Positions 21,777 through 35,044 of a stretch of DNA of 64,000 bases are shown here, piece by piece. Every line of letters starts with the position of its first letter. The stretch's first letter is position 1. The notes beneath the pieces are model-generated. The model was not told where the DNA came from. It did no database searches and saw nothing but the letters and a program-made list of their open reading frames with translations. A program made the translations under genes and the position numbers. Source of the stretch: Apoda limacodes. Taxonomy: Eukaryota; Arthropoda; Insecta; Lepidoptera; Limacodidae. The stretch is taken from contig OX291553.1 in assembly GCA_946406115.1 (NCBI GenBank), forward strand, positions 2,857,001 through 2,921,000, read 5' to 3'.

Positions 21777-23418
21777 CACTTTAACCCAATCCCTATGTAA
21801 TACCTACGCTTGTCAATAATAATTAACATTTATAACCCATATAAGTCAGAAGCTAGGATCATCATTGATATGGTGATAACCGCATCTCAAATAAGTTCAG
21901 CAGTTTTGTTTTGTTTGTAGCTCGATAAAATCATTTGTTTCAATTTATCTGACCGAATTGTTTTAGGAATACCTTAATCGCAATGTAAATGTAAACATTC
22001 CTTTAGAGATTTTCTTTAGTGTCTATTGTTATTAAAACATATTTTCTTTTGAACAAATAAATAATTAGAACTAAGCCTATCACACACGCAGAGCTACAAT
22101 ACTGTAGTATATATTAATATGCCAAAATATATCCATACTTACAAAACTAAAATATATTCGTAACGTTAAAATAACATGACAGTTAAAAATACCGTAAAGT
22201 AGTATCCTCCGAGATGTATTGCGAAGTCATTAGTTATTTGTTTTCATTTTGAGGATTGTTTGCTGCATTTAGATTTGTCATTAATTTTATATGGCGCAAG
22301 CAGCGTACATTACGTTATGTTAAGTCAGCACCTTGCGCCTGACACGCGACAATTATATTAAAATACGATCACCCCCCAGAAAGATTTCTACAGAAAATCA
22401 TTGATATGTCAGGTTATCATGTCCTTTTCCCTTTTTCCTAAATAAAAAAGTTACATCTTTGCACCGTTGCTACGTTACTCACCCGTGAAATAATGTATTT
22501 CCGTGGGAATTCTAGATCAGAATGAAAGTATTTTTTATTCTTTTTATATCCCTACCTACTACCTACCTACCTATGTGTCAATTGTACGCAATAATAGTGC
22601 CAGAGCTCCTCAGCTCAACGTCCTGAGCTTAAGATTGGGGACAGACAGAAATCCGTTTTCTGACACTTGTACCTTATCACTCAAGTGGAAGAATAAGAGA
22701 AAACCACTATCCATACACTTTACGGCAAATTAAGTAGCGCAACTATCATTCCGCATAGCCTACGGTTCTTTAACTGACAGCGCACCCTGACATTAAAGCC
22801 GCGCGGCACCCTGTACACAGTGCCTGTACACTTCCATTAAATTATACATCCACGCTTATTGTATGCGTCCACTAAAATTCCGCTGGTGATTAGTTAAGCA
22901 TGTGTTTGTATACTTAGATTCATTTTGATTTCATAATGTTTTTTGTTCATTGTTAATTGTCAAGTTTTGATATGTTCAAAATGCTTAGCTGTTTGCTGTT
23001 AAAAACTTGGTTGCAGGCAAATTAACAAAATATAAAAAATAAAAACATTTATATTCTGAAATGATGAAACAAGAATTTTCTAAATGTTTTTCAAAATTAA
23101 GTATGTATGTTTAAATAACTAAGAACATCGCTTCGGTTTGTTACATCATTTGAAATAATTGTTTTCGGGGCTAACTGTAAAAAATAGTACCTACAGCCTC
23201 GTAGCGCTTTTACGTGGTACTGGTACATATATCACATGCATACTTAGAAATGCTTATAAAATTAGCTATTAAAATAAGGATACCTCTTTTCTGGACTGAT
23301 AGCAGCAAGCCCCTGGGTTGGGCCATAACAACGTGAAGGAATACTGCGTCGCGGTTTTATCCGGGGGAAAAGTTTTTCAAATGAAAATTCTTGATTGGAA
23401 TAAAATGTAAAGTAAGTT
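21777..23418. other. Non-coding, AT-rich
   Basis: No gene recognised. A small (CTAC)n/(CCTA)n microsatellite lies at about 22549-22573. Everything else is unique-looking AT-rich sequence with many stops in all frames. Confidence 0.5.
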
Positions 23419-23476
23419 CCACCAGCCACACCAGCCACGCCAGCCACACCAGCCCCACCAGCCACACCAGTTACAC
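23419..23476. repeat. 9-bp tandem repeat (CCAGCCACA)n
   Basis: About seven imperfect copies of CCAGCCACA or CCAGCCACG/CCAGCCCCA. Because the period is divisible by three, frames through it stay open on both strands (SHTSHTSPT on +, GVAGVAGVA on -), but no start, splice or conserved context supports a gene. Confidence 0.85.
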
Positions 23477-26400
23477 CGCGCATGAAACAATCGAATCGGT
23501 GTTGCAGCAACGATTCTCAGACAAAATCATATCACAAAATTCTAATATCAACTGGCCACCAAGATTTAACGGCGTGTTATTTTCATATTTTGAGGTTTTG
23601 GAAAATCTCGGTTTTATGCGAGCATGCAAACTTTTATAATAAATTATACTATTAACAGTAGAGCAAATGTAAATGTGTACCCTCTCTTTTAAAAAATATA
23701 ATGCTTCAAAACTCGCGAAACAAACATTTTTCAAAAGAAATTATGATTTGCTCGCGGCTAAATTCGGGCAATTTTTCGCAACCGCAGTAACGAATGGCTG
23801 GACTCGGCGGCGGGGGGCAAGCGGCGCTGGGGGGGGGGGGGGAGGGAGTCGCGCTGCACGATGCAACTAATGGGAAAAATATTTGAATTTATTGTGGCTT
23901 TCCATTACTGCGGACTGGATTTTGTAGGCCTTTCATTTTCTTTTCGCAAAACTTGTGTTAGAAACGTTATTTACATTTATCTAAGTAACTACTGAACAAT
24001 TAAAAAAAAGTACCTGATATCATTCATCACTAATCTCCAAGACTACCTATATACTTATTAACTAAGTACACTATGTCGTTAACTTTAAGCTGTACCGGTT
24101 TACTAAGCATCCTACGTGTAAAATATTACCAGAGTAGATAAGTCTGATGGACAAATATAACGAAACTATAAAGATTTCCTTTTTGCCATTTGGCTAAGGA
24201 ACCCAAAAAATATGAAAAACGAGCGTATAAGTACCTATAGGGCAGCATGCAGTACCGTCTCGCGTTGTCGGTTTTTCTATGCTTAGTTGCTATCCCGAAT
24301 CGTGCGTCACGAAGCATCGATCGCTTCATAAACAAACCTAAACATAAGTTAGCAGTATACCTTTTTAGTTATTAGTAACAATAAATTACTAATAAAACAG
24401 CCGGCAGAGAACGCAACTACTTATGTTTACAGATTGTAAAGGCATAACAATTTTTCATGAAGTAAATTACTTGTTGCGAACGCATTGTGGCTTGTGGCAT
24501 AATGCGTCCATAAATATAACATTTTACGACATAATCGTAACAGTGTAAGTTTTGGTTTATTACAATGTTTTCATTCAGTAACTCAGTAAATCTCTTGGTT
24601 ATTCATAAATCTCGTCTTAAACTGTTTTTACGAACATCAGACCCTCGTCTTTTACTCTCGTCTAATTTTCAACAGATAATTTTTCTACTGAATCGGTTTC
24701 ATCGTGTCAAAGATTATTTATTTTTTATAAATACAGACGCTTCACTTGATTAATAAGTTTTATGATTAATTTTTTTTTTACTTAGTAGAACAACACATAC
24801 GTCAGATTCCTTATAAATAAAATAACGAATTAAAATAATTGTTCATTCTATTACAAATTTTAAATATTCAGTTCCTGGATTTGAAATTATAATAAATAAA
24901 AATGCCCAGCTTCCTAAGAAATCAGGAAGCTAAACTCTGCTAAATTCAGTAAAAACGTCAATCACTCATGTAACATCAAAAACATCCATCCGTACTGGAT
25001 GAATTATTGTCCTACGATTATTTTAACATTCGTTGCTTTTTTACTTTGTTTGTGTTCCAGTCCTAGTAAGCGAACGGCCAATGTATGTCAAAATTATTTT
25101 GAAACCAAATGGTTTTTGATAGATTTCATATATTGGAGTGACAAGGTTAAAATAAAAGTCTACGTTATATTTCTTATAATTATAATTATTCTTATAATTA
25201 AGAGCTAAAAGTAGCTAGGTATTTAATCAATCAAATAATTAAAAATGTTTTAAAAAAATATTTTGTTTATTTTATGTTTATTATTTATAAGCTAAACAGG
25301 AATTATTTATTTTATTTTCTTATTTCAACATTTATTTTGCACACCTATATTTTTTAGTTTCTGTAGCCACCTAGTGTTGTCTGCACTTAAGACAAAGAAT
25401 ATACTACTACATTTGAATTTTCAAATCAATCTATCAAAACACGTTAGGATTTATATAAATATATTATCTACTATTTTTACTGCCAAGCAAGTAGACAAGT
25501 ACTTTCAAAATAGGCAAAAACTCACACACTTACTCTAACTTATCCTCAATTGACCACATCTAATCTTTGCGTCAGACATCTCAAGTAGCCGAGATAATCC
25601 CAACTAGCGGCAGTCGACAATAAATCGTAATATTATCGCGATCCCGACTCGAACATAAAACACGTATAAAGCGGAGTGGTAGCGGCTATCGACGCGATCG
25701 CCGAGATATTTACGCGCTTAGCCGCCTGTCGATTACTATCGACTCTCGTTTGTTGTTTGTAGCCTTCGACTTAGGCATGAGGCACACTCACTGCAACTAA
25801 ATTAAAAAACCACTAAATTATTTAAACATTTTGAGGTTACACATTGAAAAATACTGGTGACCGTACTGGCAATACATCTCGTACACAAATTAACTTTGTA
25901 GGGTAGTTTTCACGTATATCTAATAATTGGCGAACAGATTATATTTCAACAAGTAATATAAGTTCTCTTATTGCGATTGCAACATAGTTGAAAAATTTGG
26001 AAATGGGTTAAACATCATGACTTCAAAACTCTACTAAAAAGTATAAAATAATCCCTAAAGCAGGACATTAAGCTAGGTACGTATTTTCTTAGCTTTGAAG
26101 TCGGAAGCCAATTGTGAAATCACACATCTTTACACCAATTTTTTTGTATTTGTATCAACAGTTTTGCTTTTAGTTGAGTCGGGTTGTTTATTTGTTAAAC
26201 TTTTTATTCTACTCTTTAATTTTATTGAACTCATTATCACATTTCAGTAGATCATCAAAGGCAATATGAAGAATTTTAGAACTACATTTTTAGCATAACC
26301 TTCCTTAAGGCGTCATCGTCAGATCAGTTTGATAGTTCCATTTTTATTTGAATCACTTAATTTTGCTTCATCATAGTCGCTTAACTTTCTTAATCGAGAT

Positions 26401-27369
26401 ATTTTATCAGCACACTTGAAATAAGTATCGTTGAGAAGTTCTGGTGAATATGTGTTCGTCTTCTTCATCAGTTCTACTTGCTTGATTTGTTACTAAAAAT
26501 ACCGAAATTGCAATGTGTATGCCAATTATATTTGAGGAGTTCACTCAATTCCTCATTAGTTCCATCCTACTTTTATTTAACCAGTAAAAGATCTATAACT
26601 GGCAAAATGTATACCTGAGAGAAAAAAAACACTTATTGTTTTTAATAAATTTTTGAAGAAATATGAAAAACAATTGAATGAACGAACAATGCGAAAACTA
26701 GGATTTAACTATGACCATTTAGCTACATTTTGTCTAGTCTCTAGGAAGTTTCTTTTTTGATATATATCCATACACAAATAGTTAAGAACTAATTGTTAAA
26801 ATTACAAGCTAATTTATCGCTCTACATTTTTATAACAAAGATGTATTTTAGAAGTTGGTTTTGAATAATTAAGACTGCCGCTGTACAAATAAATTATATA
26901 ACACCGGTCCGGTCAAGATTTGCTTCAATATCTATAAGCAGACATTTAGAAAAAATAAAATAGAGAAAAATAAAATGAAGCTGTGTGTCTGGGGCTTTAT
27001 AAATAAAGTGTCAAGTTACATGAGAAAAAATATATTCATTAGTTTTCAAGTTATTTTTCACTGGTGACAGAATTAACAACGATAGCATCTGATAACTCTC
27101 ACAACTCGATATGAACTAAGATAATGGTAGGCACCGTGGCACCTATTTACAAATTTATTACAATAATAATTAAGTATTAATAATAAAATCAAATAATAAA
27201 ATAGTTTTAATAGCTCACGAAATATAGTGTCCAAGAATAATGATATAGGTACTATATTTAAATTATCGTGATTCTAATTTAGTTACTAGTTTAGGTTAGA
27301 ATAATATAAAAGTAAAGTAATCATAAAATATTAAAATGAAAAGAAACAACATAAAAAACAATGTAGTTA
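23477..27369. other. Non-coding; G-tract and one CpG-rich patch
   Basis: No gene. 23805-23850 contains a GC-rich stretch with an uninterrupted run of about 13 G. 25590-25760 is richer in CpG than its surroundings, with repeated TCGAC/ATCGAC words (GCGGCTATCGACGCGATCG, CTGTCGATTACTATCGACTC), and is a candidate regulatory element by composition. The remainder is AT-rich without domains or array structure. Confidence 0.45.
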
Positions 27370-27475
27370 CTGGAGATATTAAGAAAAAGACTCATTGGTA
27401 CACGCTCTCGAACCTCCGCCCTTAAGAAGGCGAGAGAGACACCCAAACCACTAGGCCAGCACCGACCAACTACCG
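27370..27475 (-). mobile_element. tRNA-derived SINE, 5' part
   Basis: Read on -, GGTCGGTGCTGGCCTAGTGG contains a perfect A box (TGGCCTAGTGG), followed by a B box close to consensus (GGTTCGAGAGC). After that comes the same GTACCAATGAGTCTTTTTCT body start seen in the SINE at 16.9-17.1 kb. It breaks off at about 27370 after some 40 bases of the body, so this copy is 3'-truncated or the rest has eroded. Confidence 0.82.
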
Positions 27476-28264
27476 ACAAATATTAAAAGTCACAAATTCA
27501 TAATAATTGTCGATAAACAAAGCATTATAAACGTACTCTAAAATTAAATATTGTCTCTACTAACCATAACATGTGTAATATTTGAAATATTTTATGTTAC
27601 AAGCACAGCCGAGCAAATTCCATCGGATATAACATGTTGAAATGTAGAAACATTTCAATTCACACATGATTACATGAAGTCAAACAAGAAAGCTGTCTAC
27701 TAAAAACACACACTACGCTTAAACATATCCACCGATTCATAACAATAAAAACGTCAAACAGAAAGAAACCATAGAAAATTACAAACCAATCAACTGGAAA
27801 CTACATACATGAGCTGAACGCCTTCTATAAATGCAATTACAGGTTCACTTTTACGAGCAAAACATTGACTACATCCTTGTTGACTTACAGACATATCTCA
27901 TTTCTGATGATTTTAATAGAAACATTCGAAACTTAACTTTATTTTTTATAAAATAAGGAATGTCAAAATATTGAGATGAAGGTCTGTAATTTTGTATATC
28001 TATAAAAGCGAAAAAATAATAATTTACAGTTGAAAAAGTAGATTAGTATTAATATCAATCTTGCTTCTGATATAAATAAAGGTGATAATTTTATAGTGCA
28101 CGGTAAAACTAAAGTTGCAAATGTAAAGGGGGTTGACAAGATCGTATAAAACACTGGATATGAGGACATAAAAATTCTTGAAGCGCTGTCACTGGCCCCT
28201 CTATCGCCATTACATTTGTCAACTGTCAAGTTGTAACGCGGTGGGTACAATTTAAATGATAATT
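27476..28264. other. AT-rich, no gene seen
   Basis: No coding signal or recognised repeat. The 95-codon frame on - (27963-28250) has no domain and biased AT composition. Confidence 0.5.
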
Positions 28265-28368
28265 ATAACGTGCTGGGTTCCGTCGCCGATCGCATTCTGA
28301 CCGCTAACGAGGGCATCAATGATGTGATGTTTTTTTTAACAGCGGCCATGGTGTTCATGCGGGAGTTT
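28265..28368 (+). other. Coding-looking island of unknown origin
   Basis: A short GC-richer stretch reads VLGSVADRILTANEGINDVM on +, passes through a T-run and ends AAMVFMREF before a TGA that overlaps a donor-like GAGTAAG. The amino-acid make-up looks like real protein, unlike its surroundings. I do not recognise it. It may be a decayed exon, part of a transposon, or chance. Confidence 0.25.
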
Positions 28369-28523
28369 TGAGTAAGAACATTAAAATTTATACATGAATT
28401 CGCTAGTAATTTTAATTCAGTGTTGTCTATTCAAACATCTAGTTTGCTTTAAATATGTCATAAATTTACATTTACATTTATAATTTAATATGTTTTCATA
28501 TAATTTTTTACCACTACCAACAG

Positions 28524-28646
28524 AGCCAAGAAACTGCCAAGCAAGTAATGCAAGCATCTGATGAACTGGCATTATCTGGATCTGGAAGACTGGAAAAACG
28601 AAGCGAAATGTTGCACTCCCTATATGACTCTAGCCCGATGGACTGA
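28524..28646 (+). other. Candidate terminal exon, 40 codons, unknown
   Basis: After a plausible splice acceptor (TTTTTACCACTACCAACAG, 28505-28523) a frame runs for 40 codons to TGA at 28644. It begins SQETAKQVMQASDELALSG and ends LHSLYDSSPMD. The composition (charged, helix-like, no AT-rich residue bias) is protein-like. No partner exon in phase is visible: the coding-looking island at 28265-28368 does not join it without a stop. It could be a real last exon of a gene with a long intron, a relic, or chance. Function unknown. Confidence 0.25.
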
Positions 28647-28871
28647 GATAGGAAGAGGTTTTGATGGTGTATTGACTACATACTTTGGCGCTGAAAGTGA
28701 AACCTTATTCCGGAAAAGAGCGATGTGTACAGCGATAAGCACAAAATTTTTATTAACTAGCATACTATTGAAATAGCTGAAACATGCATTATGTCCTTTA
28801 GACAATGCTAAAACATATTGTTTAGTTGGGGTGCTGTACTTAAAAGCTTATACAAAACCAATATTTTCATA

Positions 28872-29160
28872 CTAACTGGCCTAGTTGGTAGTGTGGCCGA
28901 TTGCTGTGCAGAGGGTGTGGGTTCGATTCCCGTACAGGACAAACATTTATGTGATAAACATTTATGTTTGTGTTGAGTCTGGGTGTAATTATGTATGATA
29001 TGTATGTATTTACAAAAAAAAAGTAATATATGTATTTGTATTCGTTGTCTGGTATCCATAACACAAGCTTTGCTTTGTTTACTTTGGGGCCAGACGGCGC
29101 TGTGTGAAATGTCCAAATATATTTATATTTATTGATTTATATTTATTTATTTATTTAAAA
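28872..29160 (+). mobile_element. tRNA-derived SINE, second family
   Basis: A box TGGCCTAGTTGG at 28877-28888 and perfect B box GGTTCGATTCC at 28920-28930 sit at normal tRNA spacing. They are followed by a non-tRNA body (GTTGAGTCTGGGTGTAATTA, GTATTCGTTGTCTGGTATCC, GGGGCCAGACGGCGCTGTGT) and an A/T-rich (TTTA)n tail ending about 29158. The body differs from the SINEs at 16.9 and 27.4 kb, so this is another family. RNA polymerase III would transcribe it from the internal promoter. It looks complete. Confidence 0.85.
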
Positions 29161-32019
29161 CTCTGACTGATGATTCAAACTTTGAAACTTACAAATTCTT
29201 ATCTTGAAATTTAAACAAATTTGGTCTTAGAATAATGAGAAAAGGTTGAAATTAGCAATTTTTTATTTAAAATTTTTGTGCTTTATTGTTGAAATTTTGC
29301 TTTCTAATATATTTGTGTCTGCCATAGTCAAAAGAAGAAAAACACCAATTTGAAGATTCACTAGTCAAAACCTCGCGGGCTACAATAGATATTATAACTT
29401 GATATTTATGAGTTTTTATTAGGGTTAATTTAGATTAGGTTATGTTATATGTTTTTTACATTTTACTTTGACATGTCAACAATGCTGTTTCCAACCCAGG
29501 TCAGTTTTACTCGCAGTTAGACCGGTATTAGTTTGTAAACCTTTTGTCTCCGGTCGACCTAAGACCCAATTATGTAAGTTAAGTTAACGGTCAATAATTG
29601 CAGCAGTCGTTTGTAAAAATATGAAATAAATAAGTCACGTATAATAAAATTTATATAGAATCAGAGATCAATAAAGCTTCTTGTTATGATTCTTTTAGGG
29701 TTATAAAAAGAAAATTAAAAAAAGACGAATTAAGTTACTGCTAATATGCCCTTAATGTTTACCGATATTTTTGGTAACACCAACAAAGGACAAACACCTA
29801 TAAATATACGACATGATAAAAATAACACAATTTAAATATTGTTTATAATTCCAACATTTATTAAACACTGATTTGAAATATTCAAATATCACTCGAGAAC
29901 ATAATTAACAAATCTTACCTAAGTACCTATTCATTATAAGGTACTAACTATAGTTAATATTAGCCTTATGCATCGTAAATGAAACAATAAAATGATTAAA
30001 TAAACTATAAAATAAAATTCGATAGACACGATAAAACTTCGACAGTCGATATCGAATGTGACGCAAATCGTAAAAGTCGTTAATGCCTTATCGGAACTTA
30101 ATTGCTACTGAGTATGGGTGCCGGAGACATATCAATTAAAATAGCAACAGGCACACTGCACAGCCATGACAGCCGCTTTGCATTGCCGGCAGGTGACAGA
30201 GACTCATGAAAAATTGGACAAGGCAATTTTTTTTTACGACAATGATCAAATTTTGCTATATTTATAAGTAGACACTCACATAGATATTATTTAGAGATCT
30301 GAATATTTTCGCTTTTTTTGCTACAGGCATGATCGACTAGTGCACATGGTATAACTTGTTCTTTGGTCTAAACGCAATTTTTTGAAATCCCATGATTAGT
30401 TACATATCAAGTTACACTACTTCTAAAGTGAATATTTTGGTAAAAGTAAACAGAAGTCACATACTTGTTTCACACGAGGTCTTTAAGTTCGGGCCCCATC
30501 CAAATTTTAAGTATTTTCCTACATCCTGACGCAGATCTAGCTAATGTATGAACGGTATTTGCCATTTAAGGTGTGTTTTGCATTTACAATATGCAGCTAT
30601 AAAGCCTTTAAAAACTTAATCACTTGTAGTAAGCTCAGTTCGAATGTTAATGATGAAGTTGCGTATCCTGTATGTTATGAACGAGCCGTTTTATTCAGAT
30701 AAACTAATTTAAAAATAATATAAAATTGCAAAAAAAATACCACTTATTTTATTACTTAATATTGTCAATTTAAATTTCAAGATATAAGAATGAGAGTAAC
30801 GTTCCTAAAAACAAGTAGGTAATGGGTAACCTTAACAAGAGTGTCAATATGGAATAATAAAAACATACTTTTATGATCTTAAAATAAATACAATATTTAC
30901 GTAAGAGTTTTAGTGAATATTACAAAATCGTCTTCATATATTGAAAATAAAACCGATTGAAATATATTTTGCCATTAACCCTGTATGTAATATACGGATC
31001 CCATAAACGGCACACTTATCAGGCGACGTGAGTCGTAAATCAATGACTGTAAATTCAATTTTATTCGACAATTAAACCGGCGGGCTTTCTCGCCAGCCAT
31101 AAATACACATAAACACGCATAAATACACATAAATGCTCGTAAATACGTATTATCGTTAAAACGTCAGTTCAGTTGTAAATCTAAACAGAGCGGCAGTACG
31201 GTTGTCTTGATATACCAAAGAATATCATGCAGAACGTACACAACGTCTATGAGCAATCCGTTTATGACTTACTGACAGATCAACGCAGCGCCTAGTCCGC
31301 ACCCGCACCCCTGAGCTAAGGAACCTGAATGTTTGAGTAACTCATTGATAAAACCATTTTCTTGTAATAGTACATTGTTCACCGAGAGGTGAAAGTGAGC
31401 AATTACCGATGAGGGTGTAGTTTGATACACAATACCTTAATACACACGAAGCGAATGTATTTTCACTCGAGTGATAACATAGTTCTTTACACTACAAATG
31501 CGAGGATAATAAAATATAATTAATTAAAGTTTTAATTTACTTAACAAATAATAATTCACTTTTATAAACATAGATGGCGCTATACCGAATAATTACAGGC
31601 TATGATTATGTTTTCTGTTGTTTGTAAACAGTGAGTTATTTTAGAATTCAAACTGGTTCGCTTTTGCTAATAAGATTTTTCGTCAGCTTTCAAATAGAAA
31701 GTGCATTTTTATTAACTTGCCTCTAAACGGGCAAGAAAGTAAGAATCTCTGCTAACACGTACCTTCAACCCTATTTTTGACTATGCATGAAAGTTCTTAC
31801 ATAGCATGTGTAGTGTAAAGTAATATAATTACTGCTTTTCGAAGCATTCTTTATTCGATCAAAACATGATGCCTATTGGTCTAAGGGCATGTTTCTCACG
31901 TTCAGGGTGAAAGCTATCACGGCTCTTCGGTCCCGGTAATTGTCACACCTCTCATTAAATCTTGTATTTTTGGGAAAATAAAGAAATCGCATGTGGTCAC
32001 TAGCTCTAACTTTTCAAAA
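29161..32019. other. Non-coding, AT-rich
   Basis: No gene. 31096-31155 has loose 10-bp repeats of CATAAATACA/CATAAACACG. 30030-30130 has a few CG-containing words (GACAGTCGATATCGAATG) of the same kind as the patch at 25.6 kb. No domain or RNA gene. Confidence 0.45.
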
Positions 32020-32765
32020 AAAAATGACTTTGTCTTGTTCGCGGTTAGTTGTGAGCGCCGAAGCATTTTCATGGTGCAATAGGATGCGACTTCTTGGTAG
32101 TTTTACTTAACTTTTTGAAAGACCACTGGGCAAACAAATGGTGGTGTGTGTGTGTACCACTTAGCATTAACAGATTTTTGTTCGTGCAGAAAGGACCCGT
32201 GCGGAAGAAAAAATACGCATTATTTTTTTTGCCTACGTTTCTTGCCTGCCTCAGTTTTGTTGGTTTGCTGTCACCTTCGAACACCCATACAGAAAACTGC
32301 TGCTTTCTTTCCGGCATGTAACAATATATCCATGTTTCATCTCCGGTCACAATGTCATACATAGCATTTGAATGTCCGTGATCGTACTTTAACAACATTT
32401 TTTTGCACCAATCGACGGGTCCGTTTTTGATCTGGGGTGAGTTCATAAGGAATCCAGCGGTAACGAAGTACTCTTTTTCAAATGTTGACATAAGCTTATT
32501 AAAATTTGGCCCATACCAATTCCTGAAGGTCCTCGAATCTCCTATAGATGATACGCCGGTTTTATTCAATTACTTGCCTGACAGTAGCCACATTTTCCTC
32601 AGTGATCGCAGTTGAGGGCCGACCTTCACGAAATTTCATCATGGAGAAAAAGACGGCCACGATCAAATTCTGCGTACCAACGCCTTGCGTGCTCAAATGA
32701 GGTGCTTCCCGCCTAAATTATTTTACAGACGAACAGTGCAGTCTTGCAGAGTAAATGAACTTTTA
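32020..32765 (-). pseudogene. Decayed mariner (DD34D-type) transposase
   Basis: On -, fragments in shifted frames read YAEFDRGRL and REGRPSTAITEENVATVRQ (HTH part, 32690-32580), then WCKKMLLKYDHGHSNAMYDI and TGDETWIYCY (first catalytic Asp, about 32350), then WVFEGDSKPTKLRQARNVGK. After a frameshift comes LLHHENAS (about 32085), where the second catalytic Asp is replaced by Glu. The third acidic residue and the C-terminus are absent. No inverted repeats were found at the ends. This is an inactive relic unrelated to the DD82E transposon at 19.7 kb. Confidence 0.85.
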
Positions 32766-35044
32766 AAATAATACAAAATCATTGCCCTTAAATTTTTTTA
32801 TGTTCAATCTATTTTTGTTACGTAAGACGAAATTCAACTTAAAAAAATATTGACACGCGATTTCCAGCCGATTTTTTTGATCAATGATTTGTTTCTATTT
32901 AGGTTTGAATGTTTGTTATGTTTAAGGAAATTCGAAACTCAAACATTTATGAGCGGCCAGGAGCGCAGGACTTTAAGTGTGCCCTATGTATCAAGGCGAT
33001 AATTGTCGTATGGCAAATTCTTAAAACCAAATACATATATTCGCCAAATTATATCAAATAAAGAATCACTTTTAAGCAATATATTAGTTATTAATATTAA
33101 TAATATCACCACGATATCTACCTTTTCTAAATAATTCACCTGTAATATTTTCTTGAACAAAATTGTGATATTTTAAAATTTATAACATTTGCATATATAA
33201 CTAAGAAATAGTTTTGATCCAAACTTACGGCGCTGTATCGTTTTATTTTCTTATGTTAATTGTTAGTCATAAAGCGCTTTTCCATACTCTTTGAGTAATT
33301 CATAATGAACACCTAACTTCTACCACAACATTGCGAGTTCCTTAGAACAACAGCATTTAACGATCTGTAGTTACATTGTCAAGCTCCTGTAAATGTCACT
33401 AAATTGCTGACATGCGGTAATACTCGTAAAGAGCACAGAGTAACGCGCAGAGTGGCAACACCGTTGAACTTAATTATAGCCTTTTCATTTGGATAATATG
33501 TACTTTTTAAATGTTACATTCTGTGAATTTCAGTGTCTCCAGTTTTATTGTTGTGTATATGGTTCTTAATGATAAAGGTATAATACTGGATATATTCGAC
33601 TTCAATTGGGTTTTGGTTTCTATCTTAATTGGGTATTATACGGTCTGTGTTTGGGGAGACGAAATATGCCTTCATGGCCTCTCGACAATATTCAATTTAT
33701 TTATACATACACGGACATTCCTACATGTATTGATTACATAGACATAACGAGCAGTTCCGAAACCAGCGTTTAAGGATAATAATATAATCGAAATATTATT
33801 ATAATTACACATATTTCCATTAAATAAAGCATATAATGGTTTTGGTGATTCAAAAGTTTTTCATTCAATAAGCATTACTTTAACACATCATTTTAGGCCA
33901 GCCGAGCCGCGCGCGATTGGTACTCAGTGTCCATGGCAAAATCGACGGTAAATTATAAAAGCATCACAGTAATTAAGGATATTTACTTACTATAATACCT
34001 ATACATAGTAGTAACAACGACTTACTGAATTGGCGAAAAAATTGGCTTATCGTATTAAAGCTTCGTGACTGACACGTCGACGTTACCACACGTGCGCCGA
34101 CATACTGTAAACATTGTTAGTCGCTGTTAGTTTTGGGCTGTGGCTTGTTAGTTTTGGATCGCTGAGCGAACACGATCTGTCATATTCAGCGTATGGGATC
34201 TGTCATGTCGCGTCGCATGTTCAGAGTTTGGTTTGTCTGTAGACATTCATACTTTATGTAGGTAATTAATGAGCTTAATAATTATGTATTTGTTAACAAA
34301 GCTAAGGCTGTGTCCGGCCCCTTTCCTGTATTGAGGCGCTACGTATGACACCAGTGACCTCAGAGATTTGATTTCAAAACGAATTTCCGAATCGTAGGAC
34401 AGCTTTACTCGTATATATATTTCGGAGTAAGTGACTGGAGCGGCGCCGGCGCCATAGAGAAATACTTCTTCGTATTTTCTAAATACCCCTAAAATTCTGG
34501 AAATGATTTTTAAGAACAATTCGCCAATATATTTTTAAAACAAATAAGTTGTATAAGAAGTTAGACGAAGAATTCTTCCCATATTTTCATAGCCCCCTTG
34601 TCACCTCACCGATTCGATTGTTGGTTTTGCTGTAGATCCTTAGTGTTGCTCCGTCTCTCTTTTCTCAGCCTTTGGATATCCTTCGGGATCTGTGGATAGC
34701 ATGTGATTTGTCGTTAAGCCCAAGTGCCGACTTTTTACTACAAAACTAGGCTTCTACTATTTCGTTTGCGTAAAAATAAAGATATAAATCAAACTATTTT
34801 ATATATTTTGAGTCAATTTTTAATCACAGGACTACTGTTGTTTAAAACATTACCAGGGCCACAATACTCGTTCCTGGAAACGCGATAACTACCTACGGCT
34901 TATCTTCCATAACATCCTTCCATAAAGGTAGGCAGACTTCCACCTGCTCTATCCTGGCAAACTTCTTTTACTTAATCCGAGAAAGTAAGGTAACAAATTG
35001 GCACGAGTCACAAGTCAGTTTTATTAAAAAAAACCGGACAATTA
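32766..35044. other. Non-coding, AT-rich
   Basis: No gene recognised. 34080-34230 repeats GTTAGTTTTGG and GATCTGTCAT words and is slightly GC-richer. Otherwise AT-rich with short frames lacking domains. Confidence 0.5.

Noticed and set aside
23262..23510. Gly/Val/Ala-rich protein on -
   Set aside because: Translation of the 9-bp CCAGCCACA repeat; no start context, domain or splice signals.
28872..28945. Functional tRNA gene
   Set aside because: A and B boxes are good, but the 3' acceptor stem does not pair and a SINE body with tail follows directly.
34247..34519. 90-codon frame on - as a gene
   Set aside because: No recognised motif, no splice or polyadenylation context; length within chance expectation.
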